A stretch of DNA of 64,000 bases from Gilvimarinus sp. DA14 (GCF_024204685.1 NZ_CP100350.1:1714501-1778500), one strand, 5' to 3'; positions 1 through 8,999 are shown, counted from the stretch's first letter. The notes: a model not told the origin generated them from the letters alone. Made by a program: numbers and translations.

Positions 1-16
1 TAGAGTTAGTATTGTT

Positions 17-838
17 ATGACATTTCAACAAAAATTTTACGCCCTAGCCGCTGCGCTAGTCCTCTACAGCATCGGCACCCTGGGCCTGACCATCTATCTC
101 AGCCAGCATAGCTACCAACCCGCAGGCGTTGCGTTATTACACGGCAAAACCCCATTGCCGAACCTGAAAGCCATCAGTGATATTCCCCAGCGCAAACAAA
201 CTTTCGTCGCACTGCTCGAACCCTTAATTGCCGAGAAGAACCAAGCGCTTCTGGGGCTGCGCAGAGAAGTGCTGGCGCTGCATAAGAAGCTAAATGAGGG
301 TTCTGCGTTAACTCGGGTGGAGCAGGAGCGGCTCGAGCGATTAGCCAGACGCTACAATATCCGCGTCGAAGGCCTGACCCCACTTGAGACCAGCAGCCTG
401 CTGCTAAAACGCGTGGACATTATTCCGCCGTCTATGGTGGTAGCTCAAGCGGCTAAAGAATCCGGTTGGGGCACATCGCGCTTCGCCCGCGAGGGCAACA
501 ACTTATTTGGCCAGTGGTGCTACACCAAAGGTTGCGGCATAGTGCCGGGCCGGCGCAGTGCCGGAGCGCGCCACGAGGTGCAGAAATTCCCCGGTATTGA
601 AGATGCCATCAACGCTTATTACCACAACATCAACACACACAAAACTTATCGCGAACTGCGCAATATTCGCGCACGGGCACGTCAATCGCACAGCCAGCTA
701 AGCGGTTTAAACCTGATTCAGGGATTAAACGGCTACTCCAGCCGCGGAGAGGTTTATGTTCAAGAACTCGCCGAACTGATTCGCTACAACCAGTTCGCCA
801 AGCTGGACATATCAACGGCAGAACTTACCGACAGTTAA
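17..838 (+). CDS. Bax-like glucosaminidase-domain protein
   Basis: Probable peptidoglycan N-acetylglucosaminidase of the inner-membrane/periplasmic Bax type (273 aa; E. coli Bax has nearly the same length). One N-terminal membrane segment lies at about residues 7–29, followed by a charged, probably coiled stretch at about 60–115 and a glucosaminidase domain from about 120 onward. The family's catalytic Glu is visible in AAKESGWGTSRF, followed by GNNLFGQW. The frame is open to the window edge, so an earlier start cannot be excluded, but the membrane segment fits this ATG. Its stop overlaps the stop of the convergent DUF924 gene by 4 bp. Family call is firm; the cellular substrate is inferred. 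Confidence 0.85.
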   Translation: MTFQQKFYALAAALVLYSIGTLGLTIYLSQHSYQPAGVALLHGKTPLPNLKAISDIPQRKQTFVALLEPLIAEKNQALLGLRREVLALHKKLNEGSALTRVEQERLERLARRYNIRVEGLTPLETSSLLLKRVDIIPPSMVVAQAAKESGWGTSRFAREGNNLFGQWCYTKGCGIVPGRRSAGARHEVQKFPGIEDAINAYYHNINTHKTYRELRNIRARARQSHSQLSGLNLIQGLNGYSSRGEVYVQELAELIRYNQFAKLDISTAELTDS

Positions 839-1377
839 AAAGACGACCCCGGCAGCTGTAAGAAAGCGAGTTCTTCCGCCGTACTTTTACGCCCGAGCAC
901 TTGATTGCGATGAGGGTAGCGGCCAAAGCGGTCAATAATGGCTTTGTGCTGACGCTCAAATTTTAAATTAATGGCGTTTCCCAGACGAGCAAAAAGATCC
1001 AACGCCGTCTTATGCACCTGCGGGCTTTCACTGTGCATATACGGCATGTAGAGAAAACTACGCTCCTCAGCTGTCAACTTGTTATCCCAGCCCCGCTTAA
1101 CCGCAAACACAGCCAACGCCAGAGCCTGGTCGTCATAAGCAAACGCCTTAGCGGTATCGCGAAACATATTGCGACTAAACTGATCCAGTACGATAACCTT
1201 AGCCAGTAATGATCTAGGTGTATCTTTATCGCTGGGTGCGACATTTTCGCAGACAATGCTATGCAGCTCAGCAAAGCGCGCGCTAATGGTACGATCCAAA
1301 CGATCACTTTTTTTAAACCAGTCTTGTGGCTTGAGCTCTACAAACCAAAACTTTAGCACCTCTTCCAGGTCACTCAT
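835..1377 (-). CDS. DUF924 family protein
   Basis: DUF924 family protein of about 180 aa, the usual length; the family is all-helical and TPR-like with no established reaction. Recognisable pieces are the N-terminal VLKFWF, the central LVLDQF-type segment (here VIVLDQFSRNMFR), and the C-terminal RFGRYPHRN before LGR. The ATG at 1377 is preferred to upstream in-frame codons because AAAGGGA lies about 6 nt before it. It begins 11 bp after the deacetylase gene and is probably the last gene of the parC operon. Its relation to its neighbours is unknown. Confidence 0.8.
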   Translation of the reverse strand: MSDLEEVLKFWFVELKPQDWFKKSDRLDRTISARFAELHSIVCENVAPSDKDTPRSLLAKVIVLDQFSRNMFRDTAKAFAYDDQALALAVFAVKRGWDNKLTAEERSFLYMPYMHSESPQVHKTALDLFARLGNAINLKFERQHKAIIDRFGRYPHRNQVLGRKSTAEELAFLQLPGSSF

Positions 1378-1388
1378 GGCCATTCCCT

Positions 1389-2447
1389 TTAGTCTGTGTG
1401 CTGCCAATCGCCATTACTATCGGTGACAAACCAGGGCTGTGAAAACCAGAAGAAGCGGTCAGAACCGGAAATAGAAGCGGTACAATTATAGCGAGAACGC
1501 CCTGGCTTTAGACCTGCATCGCTTCGCACAGAAATTATCGCCCTATCTCGCATTACCTCCATTGGTTTGCCATTCCAGAAGCACTGCACTCGGGCCGCTA
1601 AGGAGTCATTCTCGAGCTCCAACTCAAGCATCGGACGGCTACCCCCCCTTACAATTGGCTCGTCGAGTTTATTATTGCTGTCGTCACGCAAAATCCTATT
1701 GGCCAGCGGCAAGGGCTGTGACATGACCTTGTCAGGGAAAGTATCCATATTGCCGTAAGAGCTGCCCATGGGAAAACGCGGCAGGGCCAAGAAGTCACTG
1801 TCCGGCCCCACTGCACCCGAGTGCTGCGCAAAGCCCACGTACCCCATACCTTCAACCAGCGCCAATAAAGGAGCACTGTACTCCCCGTAGGGGTAGGCGA
1901 GATATTTCTCAGAGCCTCCTAGCGCCTCTTCAATAATTTGCTGGGAAGACTCAATCTCGTCGCGCATTCTTTCACGCCACTGCTTTTGCGTTTCGCCTTT
2001 TTCTAAACGCACCATATGCGGGTGAGTCGCCGTGTGATTGGCGATGGTAGCGCCACTGTCCTGCATCAACTTAAGTTGCTCCCAACTCGCATAACCTGAA
2101 CTTCCCACCAAAGCGGAATTAACAAATACAGTGAAGGGATAGTCGTACTTTTTTAGCAGCGGCAAGGCTGTGCGAAAAACCGAGTCGTAGCCATCGTCGA
2201 AGGTAATAGCGGCAACTTTTTCGTTTAGCGCTTCGCCATTGCGCAATCGCTTAAGCAGCTCGGGCAAAGCCAGAACGGTGAAATTGCGCTTATCGAGATA
2301 CTCCAGGTGCTGGGCAAATAATTCGGGCTTGGTTGAGGTGGCGGCCGGAGTTGTCTCACTAATATGGTGATACTGCAAAATAACCGCCGCCCGGGCCCCA
2401 CAGCCAAGCAACATACCCAGCACAAGCAACAATAGGTGAACTCGCAT
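1389..2447 (-). CDS. polysaccharide deacetylase (NodB domain), possible lipoprotein
   Basis: Predicted carbohydrate de-N-acetylase of the NodB superfamily (352 aa). The metal-binding motifs are visible: TFDDGYDS with D84/D85, NHTATHPH with H138 and H142, and the later YPYGEYS. The N-terminus is a signal peptide whose LLGC at residues 13–16 looks like a lipobox, so the protein may be anchored to a membrane rather than free in the periplasm. About 120 C-terminal residues after the NodB domain match nothing I recognise. The start overlaps the preceding gene's stop by 1 nt (TAATG), indicating translational coupling. Substrate (cell-wall glycan or exopolysaccharide) is not shown by the sequence. 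Confidence 0.85.
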   Translation of the reverse strand: MRVHLLLLVLGMLLGCGARAAVILQYHHISETTPAATSTKPELFAQHLEYLDKRNFTVLALPELLKRLRNGEALNEKVAAITFDDGYDSVFRTALPLLKKYDYPFTVFVNSALVGSSGYASWEQLKLMQDSGATIANHTATHPHMVRLEKGETQKQWRERMRDEIESSQQIIEEALGGSEKYLAYPYGEYSAPLLALVEGMGYVGFAQHSGAVGPDSDFLALPRFPMGSSYGNMDTFPDKVMSQPLPLANRILRDDSNNKLDEPIVRGGSRPMLELELENDSLAARVQCFWNGKPMEVMRDRAIISVRSDAGLKPGRSRYNCTASISGSDRFFWFSQPWFVTDSNGDWQHTD

Positions 2448-3628
2448 TAATACTCCTCACAAGCACTGGGTAATATGGAGGCGGCGGCATTACTGATGCA
2501 GCGCCACTTAATACCGGTATAACCATGCTCAAGCTCCGGGACCAGTTCGATAAACACACCTTCGTTCGCGCCGGCCAGATCGGCGCGCATTACGCCCGGC
2601 TGCCTCATCTCCAGATGCTGTATTACCTCACTGCGCATGGCGGGGCTGCGAACTCCGATAGCACTGACCGACAGCGGCATGACTCCACGCACCTGATAAT
2701 ACTCGGCTACCGCAACACGCAGCGGTGCAATCTCTGCAAAGGCTCGCGCCAGTTCGGCCTGTTGCAGATAGGTTTGCGCAGGAGTTTGCAACTGCGGGTC
2801 GGGTGGATCAGCAGCAGGGGCCGTGGTCCGGTTAGCATCTGGGTTGGTTACAGCCGCGCGCCAACGACTATCGTTTTGCAATTGATCTAAAGCTGCAAGA
2901 TAAGCATCTTCAACAGCACGGTAAAGGCTTAACTCTCGGTCGAGCCTGGTGGCAGCCACCCCTTGGGTAACCCAAGTATGTGAGGGATCACTGCTGGGCG
3001 AATCGGCCAATTGCCAAGTGACTTGGATCCAGCTATTGAGAACATCAAAACTGCCGGCGGTTGCCGACTCAAGATCACCACTGGCGGCTCCTCCCATAAG
3101 CTTGGTGCGGCAAGCATTTATTTTTAGATCGGTCACCTGCGCATTTAAAACTCGTATCTCGGCGTTATCCACCACCGGCATAGAATAGTGGCCGGCACGA
3201 TAGAGCAAACCATAGGAAGATTTACGCAGCTGACGATAGGTATTCGCCTGCAGCTTTTTGTCGTCCTGCAGGATTTGCGGATAGCGAACTCGCAATTGGT
3301 TAAAGTTCTCACTGGTAGGAGATACGCAGTCGCCGCCGAAATAATAAGTAATCAGGGCTCTATTTTCATCACTGACTGAGTCGGCGTAGAAAAAACGATC
3401 CAACACCAGTGGATAGACCTCAGCGCCATAGCTGGCCGGTGTTTGATGGTCAAGTAAAGGCGCCGGCGGCATTCCTCCGATATCAATCACTTTGGCCTCG
3501 GCATGAGACACCCGGCGCTGATCTGAGTAGTGCACCTTACCCTGCTCATCGGTCCAGGTGTAAACCTGCGCAAGAGCTTTCCCTAGCGGGCAAAGCAGCA
3601 TTGCTAAGACCAGTAAACGAATGCCCAT
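2447..3628 (-). CDS. DUF4124 protein with C-terminal pilin-like domain
   Basis: Secreted two-domain protein (393 aa). Residues 1–20 form a signal peptide. DUF4124 follows (VYTWTDEQGKVHYSD, about 22–50). The middle (about 70–260) is not recognised. From about residue 288 the sequence resembles the soluble part of a type IV pilin: a helix ending AVAEYYQVRGVMP, then a domain closing with WRC (C377) and LPSAC (C390), the spacing of a pilin disulfide loop. The hydrophobic N-terminal pilin helix and prepilin peptidase site are absent, so it cannot be an ordinary pilin. It lies 6 nt after the PilZ gene with no obvious ribosome-binding site. The pilin-like call rests on motif similarity, not a search. 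Confidence 0.7.
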   Translation of the reverse strand: MGIRLLVLAMLLCPLGKALAQVYTWTDEQGKVHYSDQRRVSHAEAKVIDIGGMPPAPLLDHQTPASYGAEVYPLVLDRFFYADSVSDENRALITYYFGGDCVSPTSENFNQLRVRYPQILQDDKKLQANTYRQLRKSSYGLLYRAGHYSMPVVDNAEIRVLNAQVTDLKINACRTKLMGGAASGDLESATAGSFDVLNSWIQVTWQLADSPSSDPSHTWVTQGVAATRLDRELSLYRAVEDAYLAALDQLQNDSRWRAAVTNPDANRTTAPAADPPDPQLQTPAQTYLQQAELARAFAEIAPLRVAVAEYYQVRGVMPLSVSAIGVRSPAMRSEVIQHLEMRQPGVMRADLAGANEGVFIELVPELEHGYTGIKWRCISNAAASILPSACEEY

Positions 3629-3634
3629 GAAAAA

Positions 3635-3898
3635 TCAGAGATTGATAAAACGCAAGCCAACGCCTCGAGGCTCGACCCGCACCACTTCCATTTCCACGAC
3701 AGGTGCATCATCCATCAAGCCTTGTACCTGGCCCGTCACAATGGAGCCCACGGGTGGGATTTGCTCAGGTTCGAGAACCACAAACACACCACCATCGGAG
3801 ATGTCGCGGGTTTTGACCAGCATTTCTCCGAGTTGCTCGTGACAAATTTTAATTTGACACACCACCGGGGTGCGTAAGTGCTCTCGCTTATTCTCCAC
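3635..3898 (-). CDS. PilZ domain protein
   Basis: Small single-domain PilZ protein (87 aa), a likely cyclic-di-GMP receptor. Both ligand motifs are intact: RxxxR at R5–R9 and the D/NxSxxG motif as DISDGG at 32–37. It starts 11 bp after parC ends and is followed 6 bp later by the DUF4124/pilin-like gene, so all are probably co-transcribed. With no effector domain, it presumably acts by protein contact. Whether the neighbour is that partner is inference. Confidence 0.85.
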   Translation of the reverse strand: MENKREHLRTPVVCQIKICHEQLGEMLVKTRDISDGGVFVVLEPEQIPPVGSIVTGQVQGLMDDAPVVEMEVVRVEPRGVGLRFINL

Positions 3899-3909
3899 CT
3901 GCTACTCCG

Positions 3910-6168
3910 CTATTTTTGTTCTACCGCCAGGCGGTCTACTTTTTGAAAACCGCGCGGCAGTTTGTTGCCTCGCCGGCCCCTTTCACCATGATAGTGCTCG
4001 AGATCTGCGGGCTTAAGCGTTAAATGCCGTTTACCCGAGTAAACCGTCAGTGACTGACCAGCCACCAATGTGACAATCGCGGCAGCGAACTCTTCTCGAG
4101 CTTGCACGCGTGCAGCCGGAATATTAATGATTTTATTGCCTTTGCCTCGCGCCAAAATGGGCAATTCAGCCAGTGGGAAAACCAACAGGCGCCCCTCATT
4201 GCTGACTGCGGCAACATAGGCATTTTCCTCGGCGGCGACCAGTGCCGGCGGTAAAACCTGCGCGCCCTTCGGCAGCGTCAAGGCACTCTTGCCCGCTTTA
4301 TTTTTACTGTACAAATCGCCTAGGCTCGTAATAAAACCATAGCCGGCATCGCTTGCCAAAAGCACTGCATCACTATCGCCACCCATTAACAAGCCTTCGA
4401 AGGTTGCGCCATTGGGCGGGTTTAAACGCCCGCTAACAGGCTCGCCCTGCCCTCGCGCTGAGGGTAGTGTATGCGCCGCAATGGCGTAGCTACGGCCGGT
4501 GGAGTCGAGCAATATCACTGATTGATTCGACTTGCCCGGCACCGCCAGCTTAAATGAGTCTCCAGCTTTATAATTGAGCGCGGCCGGATCTACATCATGG
4601 CCTTTGGCGGCGCGAATCCAACCTTTTTCTGACAACACCACGGTCACCGGATCGACACTGATCAGCTCGGCCTCACTAAAGGCCTGGGCGTCGCCGCGCT
4701 CTACCAATGGCGAACGGCGATCGTCGCCGTACTCATCAGCCACCTGTTTTAATTCTTTACGAACTAAAGTTTTCAGCCGTGCGGCAGAGCCGAGAGTTTT
4801 ATTTAAATCCTCTCTTTCTTTTTCGAGCTTTTCCTGCTCTTCTTTAATTTTCATTTCTTCAAGCCGCGCCAACTGACGCAACTTGGTTTCAAGAATATAT
4901 TCCGCCTGCATTTCAACCAGATTGAAACGCTCCATCAGGATTGGCTTGGGATGATCTTCCTCGCGGATAATGCGGATAACTTCATCGACATTAAGATAAA
5001 CAATCATCAAAGCTGCGAGGCGCAGCAAACGCTCCTCAACTTTTTCCAGACGGTGCTGCAGTCGCCTGCGAGTGGTGACGGTGCGAAAGCTCAGCCACTC
5101 ACTGAGTATTTTTTGCAAGCTTTTTACCGCCGGACGCCCATCAATACCGATCATGTTCATATTGATGCGGTAGGACTTTTCCAAATCGGTGGTAGCAAAC
5201 AGATGCTGCATCAGTTGTTCGCTATCGACGCGATTGGAACGGGGAGTAATGACTAGACGGGTCGGGTTTTCGTGGTCGGATTCATCGCGTAAATCGGCCA
5301 CCATGGGCAGCTTTTTGTTCTGCATTTGCGCGGCAATCTGCTCGAGGATTTTGGCTCCGCTGACCTGGTGCGGCAGCGCAGTTACCACTAAATCTCCGCT
5401 GTCTTTTTCCCGGCTCCACAGGGCACGCATTTTTAAGCTGCCGCGGCCGGTTTTGTACAGTTCGACAATGTCTTTGCGCGGAGTGATAATTTCCGCATCG
5501 GTGGGCATATCCGGCCCCTGCACAAACTCACACAGCTCATCGATATCCGCCTTGGGGTTATCCAGTAAGTGAATACAGGCCCCCACCACTTCCCGCAAAT
5601 TGTGTGGCGGTATGTCTGTTGCCATACCCACCGCAATACCCGTAGTACCGTTGAGCAAAACATTGGGCACCCGCGCAGGGAAAACTTCGGGCTCGTCCAT
5701 GGTGCCATCGAAGTTGGGTTGCCAATCGACAGTGCCCTGCCCCAGCTCTTCCAGTAACACCTCTGCGTAGCGAGCCAGCTTGGACTCGGTATAACGCATC
5801 GCGGCGAAAGATTTCGGGTCATCGGGCGAACCCCAGTTCCCCTGACCATCCACAAGCGGATAGCGATAGGAAAATGGCTGAGCCATGATCACCATGGCTT
5901 CGTAGGCGGCCGAATCACCATGAGGGTGAAACTTACCGATAACATCACCCACGGTGCGCGCCGACTTTTTATACTTAGCGGTGGACTTAAGTCCCAGCTC
6001 GCTCATGGCGTAGACGATACGTCTTTGCACCGGCTTCAGGCCATCTCCCACATGGGGCAGGGCGCGGTCCAAAATAACGTACATGGAATAATCTAAGTAA
6101 GCCTTTTCGGCATACTCTTTCAAGGAAATAAACTCTTCGGCCTCAGAGAAGGTCGTGTGTTCTGACAT
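3910..6168 (-). CDS. parC: DNA topoisomerase IV subunit A
   Basis: Breakage-reunion subunit of topoisomerase IV, which decatenates daughter chromosomes with ParE. 752 aa, full length. The catalytic tyrosine is Y126 in AAMRYTES. The quinolone-resistance region [10 protein letters not shown] keeps Ser86 and Glu90, the susceptible-type residues equivalent to E. coli S80 and E84. The C-terminal part carries the beta-pinwheel repeats. The ATG has AGGAA 6 nt upstream. parE is not in the window. It heads the PilZ–pilin-like–deacetylase–DUF924 gene run and is preceded by an LEA-type lipoprotein gene on the same strand. Confidence 0.97.
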   Translation of the reverse strand: MSEHTTFSEAEEFISLKEYAEKAYLDYSMYVILDRALPHVGDGLKPVQRRIVYAMSELGLKSTAKYKKSARTVGDVIGKFHPHGDSAAYEAMVIMAQPFSYRYPLVDGQGNWGSPDDPKSFAAMRYTESKLARYAEVLLEELGQGTVDWQPNFDGTMDEPEVFPARVPNVLLNGTTGIAVGMATDIPPHNLREVVGACIHLLDNPKADIDELCEFVQGPDMPTDAEIITPRKDIVELYKTGRGSLKMRALWSREKDSGDLVVTALPHQVSGAKILEQIAAQMQNKKLPMVADLRDESDHENPTRLVITPRSNRVDSEQLMQHLFATTDLEKSYRINMNMIGIDGRPAVKSLQKILSEWLSFRTVTTRRRLQHRLEKVEERLLRLAALMIVYLNVDEVIRIIREEDHPKPILMERFNLVEMQAEYILETKLRQLARLEEMKIKEEQEKLEKEREDLNKTLGSAARLKTLVRKELKQVADEYGDDRRSPLVERGDAQAFSEAELISVDPVTVVLSEKGWIRAAKGHDVDPAALNYKAGDSFKLAVPGKSNQSVILLDSTGRSYAIAAHTLPSARGQGEPVSGRLNPPNGATFEGLLMGGDSDAVLLASDAGYGFITSLGDLYSKNKAGKSALTLPKGAQVLPPALVAAEENAYVAAVSNEGRLLVFPLAELPILARGKGNKIINIPAARVQAREEFAAAIVTLVAGQSLTVYSGKRHLTLKPADLEHYHGERGRRGNKLPRGFQKVDRLAVEQK

Positions 6169-6240
6169 GCTTGTTCCTGCGTATTAGGCGGTGCCTAAAT
6201 GATATTTTATGTAGTGGTTACCCCGGCAGTTGCAGCTAGC

Positions 6241-6699
6241 CTAAAGTGAATCCAGGGCAATAGTGCCGGCTTCGCTGACCCGAATAGCGGGACTGAAACG
6301 GCCGGTGTCCAGTTTGGCATTAAACTCGTATTCTAAAGGCTTATTTGCCGGTCGCTCGGCCAGGGCACGCACCAGTTTGACCATTTGAATCACATCGGCC
6401 GACAGCGATAGTTCCAACGGGGTTTCACTGTAAGCCTTGAAGGTTGGCACATCCGCACGTACCCCCGAGAGCAAACTGAAGCCATCCAAGTCTATGCTAT
6501 AGGACATACCTGTGACAGACAAATCAACATTATTAGGATTGCTGATAGCCAGCTGAACGCCCAGTCGCGGAGCCATTTCACCCTGCTGAGCGGGCAGCAA
6601 TTTTAACCCCACCACCTTGACCTCGGGGTCAGTAAAGCCAGGGGACAAAGCCGCGCAACCCGACAAACTGACTATCAACAGCAGCAGCCAAGCCCGCAT
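6241..6699 (-). CDS. LEA type 2 (WHy-like) lipoprotein
   Basis: Small predicted lipoprotein (152 aa) with a signal peptide ending in LSGC and a single LEA14/WHy beta-sandwich domain; the family signature is visible as LAISNPNNVDLSVTGMSYSI. Function in bacteria is poorly defined. I use the third in-frame ATG (6699), because AAGGA lies 8 nt upstream of it and the first ATG has no ribosome-binding site; the longest form would be 158 aa. It is 72 bp upstream of parC on the same strand, and its start faces the CRP-site region of the divergent gene. Confidence 0.8.
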   Translation of the reverse strand: MRAWLLLLIVSLSGCAALSPGFTDPEVKVVGLKLLPAQQGEMAPRLGVQLAISNPNNVDLSVTGMSYSIDLDGFSLLSGVRADVPTFKAYSETPLELSLSADVIQMVKLVRALAERPANKPLEYEFNAKLDTGRFSPAIRVSEAGTIALDSL

Positions 6700-6850
6700 A
6701 TTAAGCATCCTTTTCATTTACATACCTCAAACCATTGATGGGCGCCCTAGAGAATACCCAAGCTCGCCGATTTACCCAAGCACCAGCGTTAAATTTGGTC
6801 TATGAAGCTACAAGGGCAGAACAGAAGCACACCGGCAAGCACCGGGCTTT

Positions 6851-6900
6851 TGTGACTCAGCTCACACCAGCCAGCCACCTACTGTGCTCTAATCGGTGGA
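6851..6900 (+). promoter_or_regulatory. CRP/Vfr-type site and class II promoter
   Basis: TGTGA and TCACA half-sites with a 6-nt spacer occupy 6851–6866, a perfect CRP core. An extended -10 (TG-n-TCTAAT, TG at 6885–6886, hexamer 6888–6893) predicts a transcript start near 6900, which places the CRP centre at about -41.5, the class II activator position. No -35 is needed in this arrangement. The +-strand hypothetical gene begins at 6933. Confidence 0.7.
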
Positions 6901-6932
6901 AAAATATCAACCGGCCGGCCAGAGAGAGATGT

Positions 6933-7265
6933 ATGCCTGACCAGCAGAATTTTAACCAAGAGTTTCTTGGCAGCAGGGAAATCAGCTTTACCAATCGACA
7001 GGAGTCAATTTACCCCACATTAATGCGCTTTTGCCTGGATTTTAAATTCAAGGTATTACAGGTGTTGTTCGCGCCTCAGGAAGGTTCACCGCCTAGTAAG
7101 ATGCTGGTGATGACGCGGGCGGACTACGCTGGCAACACTGAGGGCGTTATTACCCCGGCCTTTACCCAGCTCGAGCAATTAGAGCGCTATGTGTGCGATA
7201 ACCAGATAGATATTCTGCACGATTACCTATTCGGCGTGGATGAGCTAGCGCAGCAAACGGGCTGA
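6933..7265 (+). CDS. hypothetical protein behind a CRP-type promoter
   Basis: Unrecognised cytoplasmic protein of 110 aa, with no signal peptide or membrane segment. It is acidic toward the C-terminus and has an aromatic-rich middle (MRFCLDFKFKVLQVLFAP). The open frame extends upstream to 6735, but that portion covers the CRP site and promoter, and the ATG at 6933 has AGAGAG just before it, so the short form is preferred. It is divergent from the LEA lipoprotein gene and ends 4 bp from the convergent DUF2750 stop. No function can be assigned; carbon-source (cAMP) control is inferred from the promoter. Confidence 0.7.
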   Translation: MPDQQNFNQEFLGSREISFTNRQESIYPTLMRFCLDFKFKVLQVLFAPQEGSPPSKMLVMTRADYAGNTEGVITPAFTQLEQLERYVCDNQIDILHDYLFGVDELAQQTG

Positions 7266-7269
7266 ACGG

Positions 7270-7632
7270 CTAGCCAAGCTCGGCTTCGAATTCGGCCAAT
7301 AAATCCAGAGGCTCCCACTCTTCTCCTTCCAACTCGCTGTCCCAGTTTACCCCCACCAACAGCACATCGTCGTGCATACCGGGGAGCCAGTCTTCAAGAA
7401 ACTCTTCCAGAGCGATAGCGACGGGCTTGTAAATGGACCACTCTTCCACGCAATGTGCCGCGGCCAGCTCGCGATCGGACCATAGAGGCATAACATCGGT
7501 ATTATCGTAGCGTTCTGAATCACACAGCGCCCATCCTTCCGGTCCCTCTAGCCCCCACACACAACCCGTGTCTATCCCCTCGACCACAAAACGATCCAGG
7601 TTTTCTTCAAAATTATCGGTGACAGGTTCCAT
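7270..7632 (-). CDS. DUF2750 domain protein
   Basis: DUF2750 family protein (120 aa), acidic and probably cytoplasmic, with no known function. Characteristic features are the VWGLEGPEGWALCDSE segment, a central WSDRELAAAH and the long acidic C-terminal LEEFLEDWLPGM. The ATG at 7632 is chosen over an in-frame TTG at 7650 because GAGGG stands 6 nt upstream of it. It follows the YgjP-type metallopeptidase gene by 19 bp on the same strand and is probably co-transcribed with it. Confidence 0.75.
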   Translation of the reverse strand: MEPVTDNFEENLDRFVVEGIDTGCVWGLEGPEGWALCDSERYDNTDVMPLWSDRELAAAHCVEEWSIYKPVAIALEEFLEDWLPGMHDDVLLVGVNWDSELEGEEWEPLDLLAEFEAELG

Positions 7633-7651
7633 GGTCTGACCCTCAGGCAAC

Positions 7652-8359
7652 TTATACGGCAGGTAAAATCAATGTATGGCCATGCTCGCGCAGCCACTGA
7701 CGCCAGCTCTGGTAGCCGGGGCAAAGCCGCTCTACCTGGCGCCAAAACGCCGGGCTGTGATTTTGCTGAACCAGGTGGCTCACTTCATGGGCTACAAGAT
7801 AATCCACCACAGGCTCGGGGGCCAGTAGAATTTGCCAGTTATACTGAATATCCCCTAGGCGTGTGCAGTGTCCCCATTTGGAGCGGGTGGCGCGCACACT
7901 AACTTTACCCGCCCTTAGCCCCGCATTAAGGCAAAGCCTGCGAGTCTTGGTCTCTAGCACCTCGAGCGCCCGCATTCGGTACCAGGCAGCCACAGCGGCG
8001 TGAATTTGCTGCGGCTCGCTCTGGCGACTGCGCCTACCCAACTGCACTACCAAGTCTTCTCCATCGCGCCAGCATTCTTGCCTAGCGCCCTGACTAACTT
8101 TTAAGCGCAAGCGGCCGCCTAGGTAAGGGAAATACTCAGCATCACAGTACTGATAAACGGGCCTGTCGTGGAGCCTCTGGCGTTGACGCGCCACCTTATC
8201 TTCAATCCAGCGCGATTTAGCAGCGACCATGGCGCGCAATTGCGACTCCGGAAAACCCCGCGGCGCCCGCACAACTACCTGGGCATCGCGCACCTCTATG
8301 CCTATGGTTCGACGACGTGACGAGTAACGAATCTCAACGCTGGGAAGCAACTTAGCCAA
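7652..8359 (-). CDS. YgjP-type (SprT-like) zinc metallopeptidase
   Basis: Member of the YgjP/DUF45 M48-like metallopeptidase family (about 235 aa). The zinc site is near the C-terminus: HEVSHLVQQNHSPAFW, giving HExxH plus the downstream His. The preceding WGHC and YNWQILLAP segments are also typical. The open frame runs up to 8449, but that would bury 98 bp in the MBL gene; a TTG at 8359, eight bases inside the MBL stop and with GGA about 7 nt upstream, gives normal family length. The start is therefore uncertain and probably non-ATG. Physiological substrate unknown. Confidence 0.8.
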   Translation of the reverse strand: MAKLLPSVEIRYSSRRRTIGIEVRDAQVVVRAPRGFPESQLRAMVAAKSRWIEDKVARQRQRLHDRPVYQYCDAEYFPYLGGRLRLKVSQGARQECWRDGEDLVVQLGRRSRQSEPQQIHAAVAAWYRMRALEVLETKTRRLCLNAGLRAGKVSVRATRSKWGHCTRLGDIQYNWQILLAPEPVVDYLVAHEVSHLVQQNHSPAFWRQVERLCPGYQSWRQWLREHGHTLILPAV

Positions 8360-8999
8360 ATTTTTTATCCGCCACAAAAGGATTATCAGCACGCTCAGCG
8401 GCAAAAGTAGACATAGGCCCGTGGCCCGGCACAAAGCGGATATCATCACCCAGGGGCCAGAGTTTGGTCGTAATCGAAGTCACCAAAGTCGCATGATCAC
8501 CAAGCGGAAAATCGGTCCGCCCCACCGAGCCCTTGAACAAAACATCGCCCACAAAAGCCAGCCTCGAGGACTCATCCACCAATACCACATGACCAGGTGT
8601 GTGCCCGGGACAGTGCAGCACCGATAGCTCACATTCTCCAATGGAAATTTTATCGCCATCTTTTAGCCATTGATCCGGGTGAACATTACCCACGGGTGTA
8701 AAGCCCATCATCTGAGCCTGCTGCGCCAAATTATCTAGCCAGAATCGATCGTCTTTATGCGGCCCAATTATAGGAACGCGCAACTGCTCGGCAAGTGCCG
8801 TTGCCGCGCCCACATGATCCATATGGCCGTGGGTCAGGAGAATTTTTTCCACCACTAGTCCAGTCTGCGCGACCAACGCCAATAACTTTTCCGCTTCACC
8901 ACCAGGGTCGATCAAAGCCGCTTTAGCGGTTGCCCGGCACCAGACCAGACTGCAGTTTTGCTGGTAGTGAGTGACGGGAATTATCTGGTACTCAAGCAC
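8352..8999 (-). CDS. MBL-fold metallo-hydrolase (YcbL/glyoxalase II-like)
   Basis: Metallo-beta-lactamase-fold hydrolase of the short glyoxalase II-like (YcbL) group, 215 aa. The metal motif THGHMDHVGA is followed by the other ligand segments HCPGHTPGH, VGDVLF and FVPGHGP. These enzymes hydrolyse thioesters such as S-lactoylglutathione or related substrates; the group without the C-terminal glyoxalase II domain has variable activity, so the exact substrate is not assigned. The gene ends 8 bp inside the likely start of the YgjP-type gene, suggesting coupled expression. Confidence 0.85.
   Translation of the reverse strand: MLEYQIIPVTHYQQNCSLVWCRATAKAALIDPGGEAEKLLALVAQTGLVVEKILLTHGHMDHVGAATALAEQLRVPIIGPHKDDRFWLDNLAQQAQMMGFTPVGNVHPDQWLKDGDKISIGECELSVLHCPGHTPGHVVLVDESSRLAFVGDVLFKGSVGRTDFPLGDHATLVTSITTKLWPLGDDIRFVPGHGPMSTFAAERADNPFVADKKFG

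Noticed and set aside
6735-6932. N-terminal extension of the 110-aa hypothetical gene
   Set aside because: The extension would cross the CRP site and promoter, and the ATG at 6933 has its own AGAGAG.
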